DNA from: Thermosyntropha lipolytica DSM 11003
Lineage (GTDB): Bacteria; Bacillota; Syntrophomonadia; Syntrophomonadales; Syntrophomonadaceae
NCBI RefSeq assembly: GCF_900129805.1
Contig: NZ_FQWY01000004.1
Coordinates: 1 to 64,000, forward strand
Length of the DNA stretch: 64,000 nt
Direction: 5' to 3'
Numbering within the stretch: position 1 is the stretch's first letter; each line of letters begins with the position of its first letter. Both the position numbers and the translations under genes were made by a program. Shown here in pieces: positions 1 through 6,663 of the stretch. A model generated the notes under the pieces. That model saw only the letters and a program-made list of their open reading frames with translations. It was not told the DNA's origin and did no database searches.

Positions 1-1
1 T

Positions 2-334
2 TATCTGGACAATATACCCGGGGATTATGAGTATTTATTTATTGCGACGACTATATATGTATTTAATAAAATAGATATAGATCTGGAGGAACTGATGGAA
101 TACGCAAGAGAATTAAGGCTTGAGAGGAGGGAAGATATAATGACTTTAGCGGAGAGATTGCGGAGAGAAGGAAGAGAAGAGGGAAGAAAAGAGGGGAGAG
201 AAGAGGGAAGAAAAGAGGGAAGAGAGGAAGCAGCCCTGAATGCTTTGCGAGAAGGATTAGATGTAAAACTTATTTCTAGATTGACAGGACTTTCTGTAGA
301 GAGGATAGAGGAGTTAAAGGAGAATTTGAATTAA
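2..334 (+). CDS. Rpn-family (PD-(D/E)XK, YhgA-like) nuclease, 3' end only
   Basis: The frame is open from the left edge to the stop at 332-334, so the gene starts outside the window. Its first visible residues (YLDNIPGDYEYLF, then a VFNKIDIDLEEL stretch) match the C-terminal half of the complete paralogue at 34014-35009. The end has the family's usual layout: an RREDIMTLAERLRREG helix, a charged low-complexity G-R-E-E/G-R-K-E run at about residues 55-75, and a short helix-turn-helix-like end (LDVKLISRLTGLSVERI). Rpn proteins are known as recombination-promoting DNases and are often linked to transposase-like spread. The catalytic core is not in this window. Its tail is copied again at 2618-2831. 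Confidence 0.75.
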   Translation, partial: YLDNIPGDYEYLFIATTIYVFNKIDIDLEELMEYARELRLERREDIMTLAERLRREGREEGRKEGREEGRKEGREEAALNALREGLDVKLISRLTGLSVERIEELKENLN

Positions 335-383
335 ACAGTACAGGGGATGGCTTAAAGGCTAAACAGCACAAAAGAAACGTCCC
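121..383 (+). repeat. 263-bp direct repeat, left copy (rpn tail plus downstream REP-like motif)
   Basis: This stretch matches 2618-2880 without gaps, with about 13 mismatches by my count. It covers the last ~70 codons of the rpn reading frame, the stop, and the following sequence up to the CACAAAAGAAACGTCCC motif. The two copies lie in the same direction and bracket the phosphoribosyltransferase and DprA-like genes. Confidence 0.85.
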
Positions 384-683
384 TTTTTCTTTTTTTGCTA
401 AAGACATGCTTGAAAATCAAAAAAGTAAAGTAGTTGAGGATACAGCTCATTTCCCAAGGTTAAATTTTTGAGTTCAGGATTTTGTTCCCACACCCTACTT
501 TAGTATGCCTCCTAAATCCTGACACGAACAAGCCAAGTCGAAAAGGGCTTGCTTTTATTTTAGAAGTTTAAAATTAGAGTTTGGTAGTTTAAGATATATT
601 TAAAAAGATTACGGGCATAGAGATTGTATACAACAATACAAATTTAAAATATTTTGCCCTAAAAAAGCTTGCAGGGAGTTGGT
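335..683. other. Non-coding stretch with REP-like motif, inverted repeats and a palindrome
   Basis: No gene seen. It contains: the REP-like motif at 366-387; an inverted repeat TCAGGATTT...AAATCCTGA (about 475-523); a hairpin with arms CAAGCC/GGCTTG followed by TTTTATTTT (about 531-565), which could be a terminator; and a perfect 10-bp palindrome TTGTATACAA at 624-633. The palindrome lies about 50 bp before the phosphoribosyltransferase gene and could be an operator. Confidence 0.5.
366..387 (+). repeat. REP-like motif copy 1
   Basis: Reads GCACAAAAGAAACGTCCC followed by a T-rich run. Related copies lie at 2276-2302, 2863-2887, 3345-3364 and 43000-43026. The best copies have CACAAA at one end and TTTGTG at the other, so they can fold back on themselves. 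None lies inside a gene. Confidence 0.6.
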
Positions 684-1316
684 TTGTTGGTGGCCTGTAC
701 CAGATTTATTATTAAAAGAAATGATTTTTTGTTTCGTGATACTGTAGCTTATTTTCACCAATATTATACCGGTTATGGAGAACCTAATAATCCTAATTTT
801 TTAAACACTTTGAAAAATACTTTTAATAGGGAACCGATAGAGGCACTGATTGAGGCCAGGAATAAAGTTATAGATATTCTAGTATCTGATATACCAGAAA
901 TTATACGAGGCCGAGAAGATGAAAACTGGATTATGGTTTGTGTACCCAGGGCTAAAGCTTTAGATACATATAATAAGCAAACACAGCTTATGTTTCAAGA
1001 AGCGGTAAGCATAGCAGCCCAAAATATAAAAGGTGTTATTGACGGCACAGGATATATAAGAAGAATAAAAAATACCCGTACTACGCATATTAGAAGTCCT
1101 AAGATTCCAAATGACGGCCCTGATCCTTATCCAGGCATAACAATTGCAACCTGTCAAATTAATAGAGATAAAATAAAGGGAAAGAAGATTATACTTGTAG
1201 ATGACGTCTATACCCAAAATGTTAATGTAGATGAAGACTGCATACAGGCATTATATGATTGTGGAGCTGATGAGATAATATTTTATGCAATCGGTTATAC
1301 AAGGAGGAATCTATGA
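684..1316 (+). CDS. ComF/amidophosphoribosyltransferase-like PRTase
   Basis: The C-terminal half carries a type I phosphoribosyltransferase PRPP-binding motif: KKIILVDDVYTQNVNVDE, about residues 165-182, with two acidic residues after a hydrophobic strand and a T-rich loop. An upstream strand (WIMVCVPRAKALDTY) fits the fold's first half. There is no Cys zinc finger as in ComFC. An in-frame TTG at 669 lacks a ribosome site; AGGGAG at 673-678 points instead to TTG 684 or 687. The stop overlaps the next start (ATGA, 1313-1316), so it is translationally coupled to the DprA-like gene. Its substrate is unknown. Linkage to a SLOG-fold protein suggests nucleotide-based signalling or defence (inference). 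Confidence 0.7.
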   Translation: MLVACTRFIIKRNDFLFRDTVAYFHQYYTGYGEPNNPNFLNTLKNTFNREPIEALIEARNKVIDILVSDIPEIIRGREDENWIMVCVPRAKALDTYNKQTQLMFQEAVSIAAQNIKGVIDGTGYIRRIKNTRTTHIRSPKIPNDGPDPYPGITIATCQINRDKIKGKKIILVDDVYTQNVNVDEDCIQALYDCGADEIIFYAIGYTRRNL

Positions 1317-2260
1317 AGTATTCTGATATTGCTTTGAAAGTTTTAGCTGCCCGGGAATGTGGGATTATAAAAACGGCAAGCCAGTTTTGGAAAAAATTTT
1401 ATACTAAAGAGGCTTTTGAAAAAGCAATATTGAATGATGAGCGGCTGCATAGTCAAATAAATACGGTTTCGGAAAAGATAATAGATGAAATTGTCTCTGC
1501 GCAAAAAGAAGGGGGCATAATTTGTGCTTATGATGCTGATTTTCCGGTTATTAATAGAATGGTTAGGAATGATTCGGAAAAACCGTTTTTATTGTTTTAT
1601 AAAGGAGATTTATCATTATTAAATGACTTGAATCGAAATGTAGCTGTGGTAGGATTGGTAGATCCTGCAGCTCAAATTATTGAGAGGGAAAAGAAAGTAG
1701 TTAAGATGCTGGTTGAAGATGGTAATGTAATAGTAAGCGGATTAGCCCTGGGTTGTGACACTGTTGCGCATAAAGTTTGCCTGGAAGCAGGTGGTAAAAC
1801 CATTGCTATTTTGCCTTCTACGCTTTATAAAATATATCCTGCTGCTAACTATAAGCTGGCAGAGGATATTGTTGCCGGAGGAGGATTATTAATATCGGAA
1901 TATTATCGGGAACCGGCGACAAAACATGAGGCGATTAAGCGTTTTGTGGAGAGAGATAGGTTGCAGGCCATGTTTGCCAAGGCTATTATTCTGATAGCTA
2001 GTTACAGAAAAGGGGAAGGAGATAGTGGTTCACGTCATGCCATGGAGGCTGCAATCAGATATGGCATAGATAGGTATGTTATGTATGATGGTAATATAGA
2101 TGAAAATGATAGCATGTTTGGCTTGAATAAAGATTTATTAAATGCTAATAAGGCAAAAGTTTTGACCCCAAAGGAGATTCACTTTATAAAAACCATAAAA
2201 AAATCTGATTTAACTAGAGAAAACTGGAAAACCTTTGGTGACCAGATTACACTATGGTGA
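1313..2260 (+). CDS. DprA/Smf-like SLOG-domain protein
   Basis: The central part matches the DprA Rossmann-like nucleotide/ssDNA-binding domain: VAVVGL at about residue 110, SGLALGCDTVAHK at about 142-154, then GGKTIAILPSTLYKIYP, and near the end GDSGSRHAMEAA (about 237-247), where ordinary DprA has SGSLITA. The length, 315 aa, is a little shorter than transformation DprA, and the N-terminus (about 100 aa) is not the usual SAM-like domain I would expect. The gene overlaps the PRTase by 4 bp. The odd pairing, the diverged SGS motif and the accessory setting argue for a specialised conflict-system homologue rather than the housekeeping dprA. No functional claim beyond the fold is safe. Confidence 0.75.
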   Translation: MKYSDIALKVLAARECGIIKTASQFWKKFYTKEAFEKAILNDERLHSQINTVSEKIIDEIVSAQKEGGIICAYDADFPVINRMVRNDSEKPFLLFYKGDLSLLNDLNRNVAVVGLVDPAAQIIEREKKVVKMLVEDGNVIVSGLALGCDTVAHKVCLEAGGKTIAILPSTLYKIYPAANYKLAEDIVAGGGLLISEYYREPATKHEAIKRFVERDRLQAMFAKAIILIASYRKGEGDSGSRHAMEAAIRYGIDRYVMYDGNIDENDSMFGLNKDLLNANKAKVLTPKEIHFIKTIKKSDLTRENWKTFGDQITLW

Positions 2261-2275
2261 TTCTTTAAATAGCAA

Positions 2276-2302
2276 CACACAGGGACAGTTCTTTTGTGCT
2301 GT
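2276..2302 (-). repeat. REP-like motif copy 2
   Basis: Reads AGGGACAGTTCTTTTGTG on the plus strand, the reverse of copy 1. It follows the stop of the DprA-like gene by about 15 bp. Confidence 0.55.
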
Positions 2303-2305
2303 AAT

Positions 2306-2617
2306 GAAAAGTCCCTTTAAGACACATAGAAACCTTCCTTCCTGCCCGGGAGGAGGAAAAACTTGCGGTGTATCAGCGCACCCTGTCAGAAGTGGAGGAT
2401 GCTGTTTTTCTGTCCGTAAAAAGGAGTGATGATCATGCAGATACCCCCGTTGATGCCGAATGTCCCAAATGGAAAGATTGACCTGACCAAACCCAAGCCA
2501 AAGGCTTATGTTAGCGTTTACTCTTCTGGCAGGAAAATGGAGATTTTTGCCGAATAACCACAAAGATGGCAGCTAAAATTGGGAAATCCTTATAGAATGT
2601 ATAGAGAGAATACTGCC
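2306..2617 (+). other. Gene remnants in two overlapping short frames
   Basis: One frame is open from about 2306 to a stop at 2479-2481. It reads like protein (FLPAREEEKLAVYQRTLSEV around the middle), but its only start candidate is a GTG behind GGAGGAGG. A second frame (2429-2557) overlaps its end. Neither resembles a family I know. Together they look like the remains of a small operon, or two real very short genes. Confidence 0.35.
2429..2557 (+). CDS. Possible 42-aa protein of unknown function
   Basis: ATG at 2429 follows AAGGAG with 2 nt between; ATG at 2435 is spaced better. The product has a proline-rich N-terminus (MQIPPLMPNVPNGK) and ends VYSSGRKMEIFAE. The ribosome site is good but the frame is short and I recognise no family. 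It may be the start of a truncated gene. Confidence 0.35.
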   Translation: MIMQIPPLMPNVPNGKIDLTKPKPKAYVSVYSSGRKMEIFAE

Positions 2618-2831
2618 TGAGAGGAGGGAAGATATAATGACTTTAGCGGAGAGATTGCGGAGAGAAGGAAGAGAAAAGGGAAGAGAAGAGGGGAGAGAAG
2701 AGGGAAGAAAAGAGGGAAGAGAGGAAACAGCTCTAAATGCTTTGCGAGAAGGATTAGATGTAAAGCTTATTTCTAGATTGACAGGACTTTCAGTAGAGAG
2801 AATAGAGGAGTTAAAGAAAAATTTGAATTAA
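2618..2831 (+). pseudogene. Detached C-terminal tail of an Rpn-family gene
   Basis: The frame encodes the same RREDIMTLAERL helix, G-R-E-E-rich run and LISRLTGLSVERIEELK end as the left copy, but the catalytic part is missing. An ATG at 2637 could allow a 64-aa product, although it sits inside the copied segment and has no dedicated ribosome site. It is best read as a duplicated gene fragment. Confidence 0.75.
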
Positions 2832-2880
2832 ACAGTACAGGGGATAACTTAAAGTCTAAACAGCACAAAAGAAACGTCCC
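2618..2880 (+). repeat. 263-bp direct repeat, right copy
   Basis: Same-direction partner of 121-383, at about 95 percent identity. It begins abruptly at TGAGAGGAGGG inside the rpn frame and runs past the rpn stop into the REP-like motif. Confidence 0.85.
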
Positions 2881-2887
2881 CTTGTGC
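2863..2887 (+). repeat. REP-like motif copy 3
   Basis: Reads GCACAAAAGAAACGTCCCC and then TTGTGC, so its ends are complementary. It is the end of the right 263-bp repeat and continues further into the motif than the left copy does. Confidence 0.6.
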
Positions 2888-2952
2888 TTGGACAACGGCT
2901 TTTATACCCTGTCTACATGGCTATTTTAGTAAAAAGTTTGGGGGGTTAAATT

Positions 2953-3330
2953 ATGGGCCAGTATGTCGAATATAACAAAATGATCGATGAAATAATTTCC
3001 CTTTTATCCCTCATCGAAAAAATACTGATGAAGCTAAAAAGAAATTTTTCTATGTTGCCCTATGAGGAAAAGGTAAAAATTATTAATTCTTGTTTTTTGG
3101 GCATAACTATCATTAAATTTATACTGCGGTCTATATCAGAAAGGAATTTAAAGGATGTTGTGCTTCCTTTAACTACCAGACTTGAGCTTGCCAACCAAAA
3201 AGTGGTGGAAGCCTGTAAAAAAGAAAACCCGGAGCAATTAGAAATCATCTTAAATACTGAAATTCTGCCAGCATTTATAGAATGGAAATCCGAATTAGAA
3301 AAAACCTTTTCCCCGTATATTTCATCTTAG
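2953..3330 (+). CDS. Hypothetical helical protein, 125 aa
   Basis: ATG follows a GGGGGG stretch at about 2939-2945. The protein is predicted by eye to be nearly all helical. A short hydrophobic stretch (SCFLGITIIKFILRSI, about residues 47-62) is probably a buried amphipathic helix. I do not recognise the family. It stands alone between the right rpn repeat and a REP-like motif, upstream of the HEPN/MNT pair. Confidence 0.6.
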   Translation: MGQYVEYNKMIDEIISLLSLIEKILMKLKRNFSMLPYEEKVKIINSCFLGITIIKFILRSISERNLKDVVLPLTTRLELANQKVVEACKKENPEQLEIILNTEILPAFIEWKSELEKTFSPYISS

Positions 3331-3344
3331 AAATACTTTTTCAT

Positions 3345-3364
3345 TTGGGGACGGTTCTTTTTTT
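3345..3364 (-). repeat. REP-like motif copy 4
   Basis: Reads GGGGACGGTTCTTTTTTT just after the stop of the 125-aa gene. It has the same orientation as copy 2 and lacks the TTGTG arm. Confidence 0.5.
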
Positions 3365-3371
3365 AAAAACT

Positions 3372-3386
3372 GTTACGAATCGTAAC
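3372..3386. promoter_or_regulatory. Inverted repeat, likely operator of the HEPN/MNT pair
   Basis: GTTACGAATCGTAAC is a near-perfect palindrome about 55 bp before the start of the HEPN gene. Toxin-antitoxin operons are commonly self-regulated, so this is a plausible operator. The assignment is inferred from position only. Confidence 0.45.
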
Positions 3387-3441
3387 GTTGGTCTGAATCT
3401 ACGCTTATGAGAAGGGCGAAATTCTGAAAGGAGGTGGAAAC

Positions 3442-3840
3442 ATGAGCCAGGAAAGACTTAAAGAAAAATTTGCAGAATACAAAAAAGCGGTATACAAACT
3501 TAAGGAAGCATTGGAAGAAGACGTATCCAATCCCTTGCTTTATGACGGGGTAATACAGCGTTTCGAGTTTACTTATGAGTTGGCCTGGAAATTAATGAAG
3601 CTATACCTTGAATCTGAAGGTATCGTAACTGTAAACTCACCAAGGTCAGCTTTTAAAGAGGCGTTTGCAGTGGGAATTATCACAGAAGGCGAAACCTGGA
3701 TAGACATGATAAATGCCCGTAATCTGACCGTTCACACATATAACGAGCAGATGGCCAAAGAAATATATGACAGAGTGAAAGATAAATATTATCCCGTGTT
3801 TTTTGCTTTTGCTAACAAAATGGGGGAGAAAATCAAATGA
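3442..3840 (+). CDS. HEPN-type protein, HI0074-like nucleotidyltransferase partner (toxin)
   Basis: This 132-aa all-helical protein matches the 'nucleotidyltransferase substrate-binding' family. It has the FEFTYELAWKLMK helix typical of that family and the motif R93-x4-H98-x-Y100 (in ARNLTVHTYN), the catalytic/modification motif of HEPN ribonuclease toxins. In the MNT/HEPN systems studied, the antitoxin AMPylates the tyrosine to silence the RNase. AAGGAGGTGG sits just before ATG 3442. Its stop overlaps the antitoxin start by 4 bp (ATGA), giving 1:1 coupling. Confidence 0.85.
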   Translation: MSQERLKEKFAEYKKAVYKLKEALEEDVSNPLLYDGVIQRFEFTYELAWKLMKLYLESEGIVTVNSPRSAFKEAFAVGIITEGETWIDMINARNLTVHTYNEQMAKEIYDRVKDKYYPVFFAFANKMGEKIK

Positions 3841-4133
3841 ATTTTGGGTTGCCGGAACAAATTATCCAGGCGATAAAAAAAGAATTGCAAAAAAGAGAAA
3901 ATGTGACCAGAGCAATAATTTTCGGCTCCCGGGCCCGGGGGGATTACAGATATAATTCCGACATTGATCTGGCTGTTTACGGTGAAGGTAGAATATCGCC
4001 TGATTTATGGCTGGATCTGGACGAAGCAGTGGGCATCTACAAAATCGACGTCATAGACATGAACAGTTCCCTGGACGAAAATCTGCGCCGGGTAATTGAA
4101 GAACAAGGTATCGAAGTTTACCGCCGCAACTGA
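3837..4133 (+). CDS. MNT-domain minimal nucleotidyltransferase (antitoxin)
   Basis: The 98-aa protein has the pol-beta fold signature G30-S31-x10-D42-x-D44 (FGSRARGDYRYNSDIDLAVYG spans it) and a later acidic strand (IDVIDMN) that can supply the third metal ligand. This is the usual size and motif for MNT antitoxins paired with HEPN toxins. It is coupled to the upstream HEPN gene. Confidence 0.87.
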   Translation: MNFGLPEQIIQAIKKELQKRENVTRAIIFGSRARGDYRYNSDIDLAVYGEGRISPDLWLDLDEAVGIYKIDVIDMNSSLDENLRRVIEEQGIEVYRRN

Positions 4134-4166
4134 GTAACTAAAACCATAAAAACAGGCGATAACTAT

Positions 4167-4340
4167 TTAACTACCAAAACCATAACAAAAGACGCCGGAA
4201 AGATCCTCTGTCTTGGGTTCACCTAAATAAGGATTTTTGAGGATTTCGTCGACAGCTTTTTGGAAGGCCGCTTTGAGGGATTTGTCTTTCAATTTTTTTA
4301 AAAAGCGGGCAGCAGGAGGCAGAATAATCAACTTAGGCAT
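4167..4340 (-). pseudogene. RelE/ParE-type toxin, truncated to 57 aa
   Basis: ATG at 4338-4340 overlaps the antitoxin stop by one base. The start reads MPKLIILPPAARFLKKLKDK, typical of RelE-family toxins, and continues AVDEILKNPYLGEPKTEDLSGVFCYGFGS before a stop. RelE toxins normally go on for about 30 more residues carrying the catalytic Arg/Tyr strand. The sequence just beyond the stop repeats a similar phrase (CYGF / FYGF), which points to a small tandem duplication or deletion that cut off the C-terminus. The toxin is probably inactive. Confidence 0.7.
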
Positions 4341-4594
4341 TATTTACCCTCCTGACCAAAAACTTCTTTATAGGTGGAAGATTCAGCTTTTCCGGCAGTA
4401 GCAAGGCGGGCTTCTTCCAGCAAGCGTTTGACATCAGGACGGACCTGACGCCGCATGGCTTTAAACTTTTCAAGAAGCTCCTGCCTGGAAAAACCTTGGG
4501 CTATTAAATCGGCCAGGATTTCTTCATCAAATTCGCCGGAGTTATCGCGGACAGGTCGGATAACCAGGGCATTGTTTTGGAGATAGCACTTCAC
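4340..4594 (-). CDS. Antitoxin of the RelE-type pair
   Basis: 84 aa, GTG start at 4594 with AAGGAA just upstream. It has an N-terminal beta part (YLQNNALVIRPVRD), then helices (FDEEILADLIAQGFSRQELL) and a basic-acidic tail, as in small antitoxins placed directly before RelE-like toxins. The single-base stop/start overlap with the toxin supports an operon. I cannot name a finer family. Confidence 0.65.
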   Translation of the reverse strand: MKCYLQNNALVIRPVRDNSGEFDEEILADLIAQGFSRQELLEKFKAMRRQVRPDVKRLLEEARLATAGKAESSTYKEVFGQEGK

Positions 4595-4654
4595 TTCCTT
4601 GTGAATCTCTCCTGCCCCTTTGAAGATAAAGAAAGGCGCCTGGCGGCGGCGTAC

Positions 4655-5065
4655 TTAATCAAACTGACTTAGAAAGACGGCGGGTTCTTTGGCAGGAACT
4701 GGCGAGGCTGCAAAGTCGGCGATATTGCGCGTGATGATGCATTCCGCCCTGATACGCCTGGCACACTGCGCGATGAGTGCGTCTTCGAAGTCCTTCATTT
4801 CAAGCTCCAGCGCGCCGAGGACATCCGCCTTTCCCACATCGGCGATATCCAGAATGGAGCATAGCGTACGGATGGCTTCTAGCGTTTTTTCTCTTCCGGC
4901 TGCTTTCCTGACCACATAGTAGATATCGGTGATGGTGCTGGCGGTAAGAAAGCCTTCGACCTTGCCGCTTCTGCAGAGTTCCAGCACCTGTTCAGCATGA
5001 TCCGCGAAAGGCATCCGATCGACAAGGTAGTCGATGATGACATTTGTATCAATTAGGATCTTCAT
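4655..5065 (-). CDS. VapC-type PIN-domain toxin
   Basis: The start was set at ATG 5065, where the PIN strand begins (MKILIDTNVIIDYL, D6), inside the end of the antitoxin gene; longer in-frame starts upstream would lie within that gene. PIN acidic positions: D6, the TITDIYYV helix (about residue 44), EDALIAQCA (about 98) and ITRNIADF. PIN toxins are Mg-dependent RNases that cleave tRNA or rRNA. 136 aa is the usual size. It overlaps the Phd-type gene by 17 bp. Confidence 0.85.
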   Translation of the reverse strand: MKILIDTNVIIDYLVDRMPFADHAEQVLELCRSGKVEGFLTASTITDIYYVVRKAAGREKTLEAIRTLCSILDIADVGKADVLGALELEMKDFEDALIAQCARRIRAECIITRNIADFAASPVPAKEPAVFLSQFD

Positions 5066-5282
5066 TATACTTTGCCAGCCTTTCTTTGCGTATCTCATTC
5101 CGGGTGACATCGGTTCCCTTTAAAATGCCGCGCAGGGATTTGAGAGCTTCTTTCTTTTTGCCTTCGACGTTTGTAAGGAGCGCAACGTCTTTGCCGTTGC
5201 GAGTGATTATTATGTCCTCAAAAGCGGCGCGCTCGATATACTTACTCATGTTCATCTTAAATTCAGTGGCTGAAACGCGCAT
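5049..5282 (-). CDS. Phd/YefM-type antitoxin
   Basis: ATG at 5282 (MRVSATEFKMNMSKYIERA) follows AAGGAG with 8 nt spacing; an upstream in-frame ATG at 5315 has no such site. The N-terminal Phd fold (strand, helix, EDIIITRNGKDVALL) binds the operon DNA. The C-terminal helical tail (about residues 50-77) would wrap the PIN toxin encoded next. It is probably autoregulatory. Confidence 0.85.
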   Translation of the reverse strand: MRVSATEFKMNMSKYIERAAFEDIIITRNGKDVALLTNVEGKKKEALKSLRGILKGTDVTRNEIRKERLAKYNEDPN

Positions 5283-5363
5283 ATTGTTCACTCCTTTTGC
5301 TTGCATTATGGTCAATTACATTATATGCATTTTGTTCGATTTAGTAAATATTATTTTGTTCAA

Positions 5364-5483
5364 TTAGATTCAACTGCCTACGCCCTGAAAATGCTGCAGG
5401 AAGAAATAGAAGACGATACAAAGCTGGGCAAAAGAGGTATGGTTTGTGTATCTAGGGCTTTATCATCATACATTTCATCATGA
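5364..5483 (+). other. Open-frame scrap between two TA pairs
   Basis: A plus-strand frame (ALKMLQEEIEDDTKLGKRGM ... stop 5481-5483) reads like the C-terminal end of a small protein, but it has no ribosome site and crosses the promoter region of the pair on its left. It is probably a relic and is not assigned to a family. Confidence 0.25.
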
Positions 5484-5548
5484 GCCTGTGTACGCGATGC
5501 CACTCGGTAATAACAGCGAAAGAAAACAGGCGCGGGAGATAAAGAAAG

Positions 5549-5572
5549 GCCGCCCGGCAGGCGGACGGCCAA
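5549..5572 (-). terminator. Terminator of the second Phd/VapC pair
   Basis: On the minus strand, GGCCGTCCGCC and GGCGGCC arms form a strong GC hairpin followed by TTTCTTTAT, just after the PIN-gene stop at 5577. Confidence 0.7.
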
Positions 5573-5576
5573 AGCC

Positions 5577-5987
5577 CTATTTGTTTTTAAGAAAATCATC
5601 CAGCAGCACCGCCCTGACCGGCGAACCGCTGAAGTTCTTAACGTTCCGGGTGATGATGCATTCCATCTTGTTGCGCCTGGCACATGCGGCAAGCAGTGCG
5701 TCTTCATAATCCGCCATTGGCAGTTCCAGCGCTTTTTTGCAGTCGGAACCGGTAACGTCAAGGATGCCGAAGATTTTTATTAGTTTAAAGATTTCCTGCT
5801 TGCACCGCTCATTGTCGTGCAGGTGCCTGTGAAGAAGGTAATAGATGTCCGTAATGGAACTTGCGGTTATATAAGCATTTATTTTTTCTTCAGCGGCCAT
5901 AATGAAGAGTTTTTGCGCGGCTTCGGCAAAAGGAGAACGCGAAAGCATGGCGTCCAAAACAACGTTTGTGTCAATCAATACGTTCAT
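5577..5987 (-). CDS. VapC-type PIN-domain toxin (second copy)
   Basis: 136 aa, the same length as the toxin at 4655-5065 and clearly related (MNVLIDTNVVLDAM, TASSITDIYYLLH, DYEDALLAACA, IITRNVKNF). All PIN acidic positions are kept, including D6. It starts inside the end of its antitoxin gene (17-bp overlap, as in the first pair). The two pairs probably arose by an old duplication, but they differ throughout, so their RNA targets may differ. Confidence 0.87.
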   Translation of the reverse strand: MNVLIDTNVVLDAMLSRSPFAEAAQKLFIMAAEEKINAYITASSITDIYYLLHRHLHDNERCKQEIFKLIKIFGILDVTGSDCKKALELPMADYEDALLAACARRNKMECIITRNVKNFSGSPVRAVLLDDFLKNK

Positions 5988-6198
5988 GGCGGCTTAAACG
6001 CTCCTCTCTCGCCTGCTCCAATGAAGCGTTGGCGGGCAGTATGCCGAACAGGGACTTTGCCATTTCGACCTTGTCCTGTTTAATATTTGTAAGCTTGGCG
6101 ATGGTTTTGCCGTTTTTGGTGATATATATGTCTTCTTTGGACGCAAGGGCAAGATACTTGCCTATGTTTTTCTTAAACTCGGTTGCAGTTATTTGCAT
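5971..6198 (-). CDS. Phd/YefM-type antitoxin (second copy)
   Basis: ATG at 6198 lies behind AAGGAGG with 8 nt spacing (rather than an in-frame start at 6219). It begins MQITATEFKKNIGKYLALAS, the Phd fold, with DIYITKNGKTIAKLTNI, then a shorter toxin-binding tail rich in Arg and Glu. It is cotranscribed with the PIN toxin downstream. Confidence 0.85.
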   Translation of the reverse strand: MQITATEFKKNIGKYLALASKEDIYITKNGKTIAKLTNIKQDKVEMAKSLFGILPANASLEQAREERLSRHERID

Positions 6199-6426
6199 GG
6201 ATGCAACCTCCTTGCACAAATATTAGCATTTTATTTCCTAATATCATTATAGTAAACAGCACGATTATGTCAATATAAATCGCACAATATTGCTTTAGAA
6301 ATCGTGCGGCAGGAGGCAAAATCTCTGGTGAAGCAGTTTTATGTAACAGGCGGCTCGGCTCCCGGATCTATTCGGGACGGCTTTGTAAGCATCCATGTAG
6401 TGGGGAGGGTCTGATATGGTTTTTAG
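6199..6426. other. Promoter region of the second TA pair plus an unassigned frame
   Basis: The AT-rich part next to 6198 should hold the leftward TA promoter. A plus-strand frame at about 6300-6413 (VKQFYVTGGSAPGSIRDGF then VSIHVVGRV and stop) looks protein-like but has no start. I could not place it. Confidence 0.3.
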
Positions 6427-6663
6427 ATTGCAGCTAGAGTAATAAGAACTGATAACCGGCCGCAGTTTATGTCAGCTAAATTTGCAAAAACTTGCCAGGA
6501 ATTAAAATTGATACATGAGAGAATACCCGTAAGAACTCCTAATATGAATGCGTCTATAGAGGCATTTCATTGTTCTAAGCTTAATTTTAGTGATAAAGCG
6601 TTGTCGTTTATTGTCAGAAAATTTTTACTTACGGGAAAGAGTAAGATATTGCCAAAAGGATAA
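6427..6663 (+). pseudogene. IS transposase (integrase core, rve) fragment
   Basis: The frame reads VIRTDNRPQFMSAKF, then LKLIHERIPVRTPNMN and SIEAFH. This is the DDE integrase core around the second catalytic Asp (TDN) and the run up to the Glu region of IS3-like transposases. It is preceded by a stop (6424-6426) and then drifts out of family, so only about 45 meaningful codons remain. It shows past IS activity at the right edge of the island. No terminal repeats found. Confidence 0.7.

Noticed and set aside
118-240. GA-rich tandem run as a microsatellite
   Set aside because: It encodes the normal charged tail of Rpn proteins, also seen in the intact paralogue.
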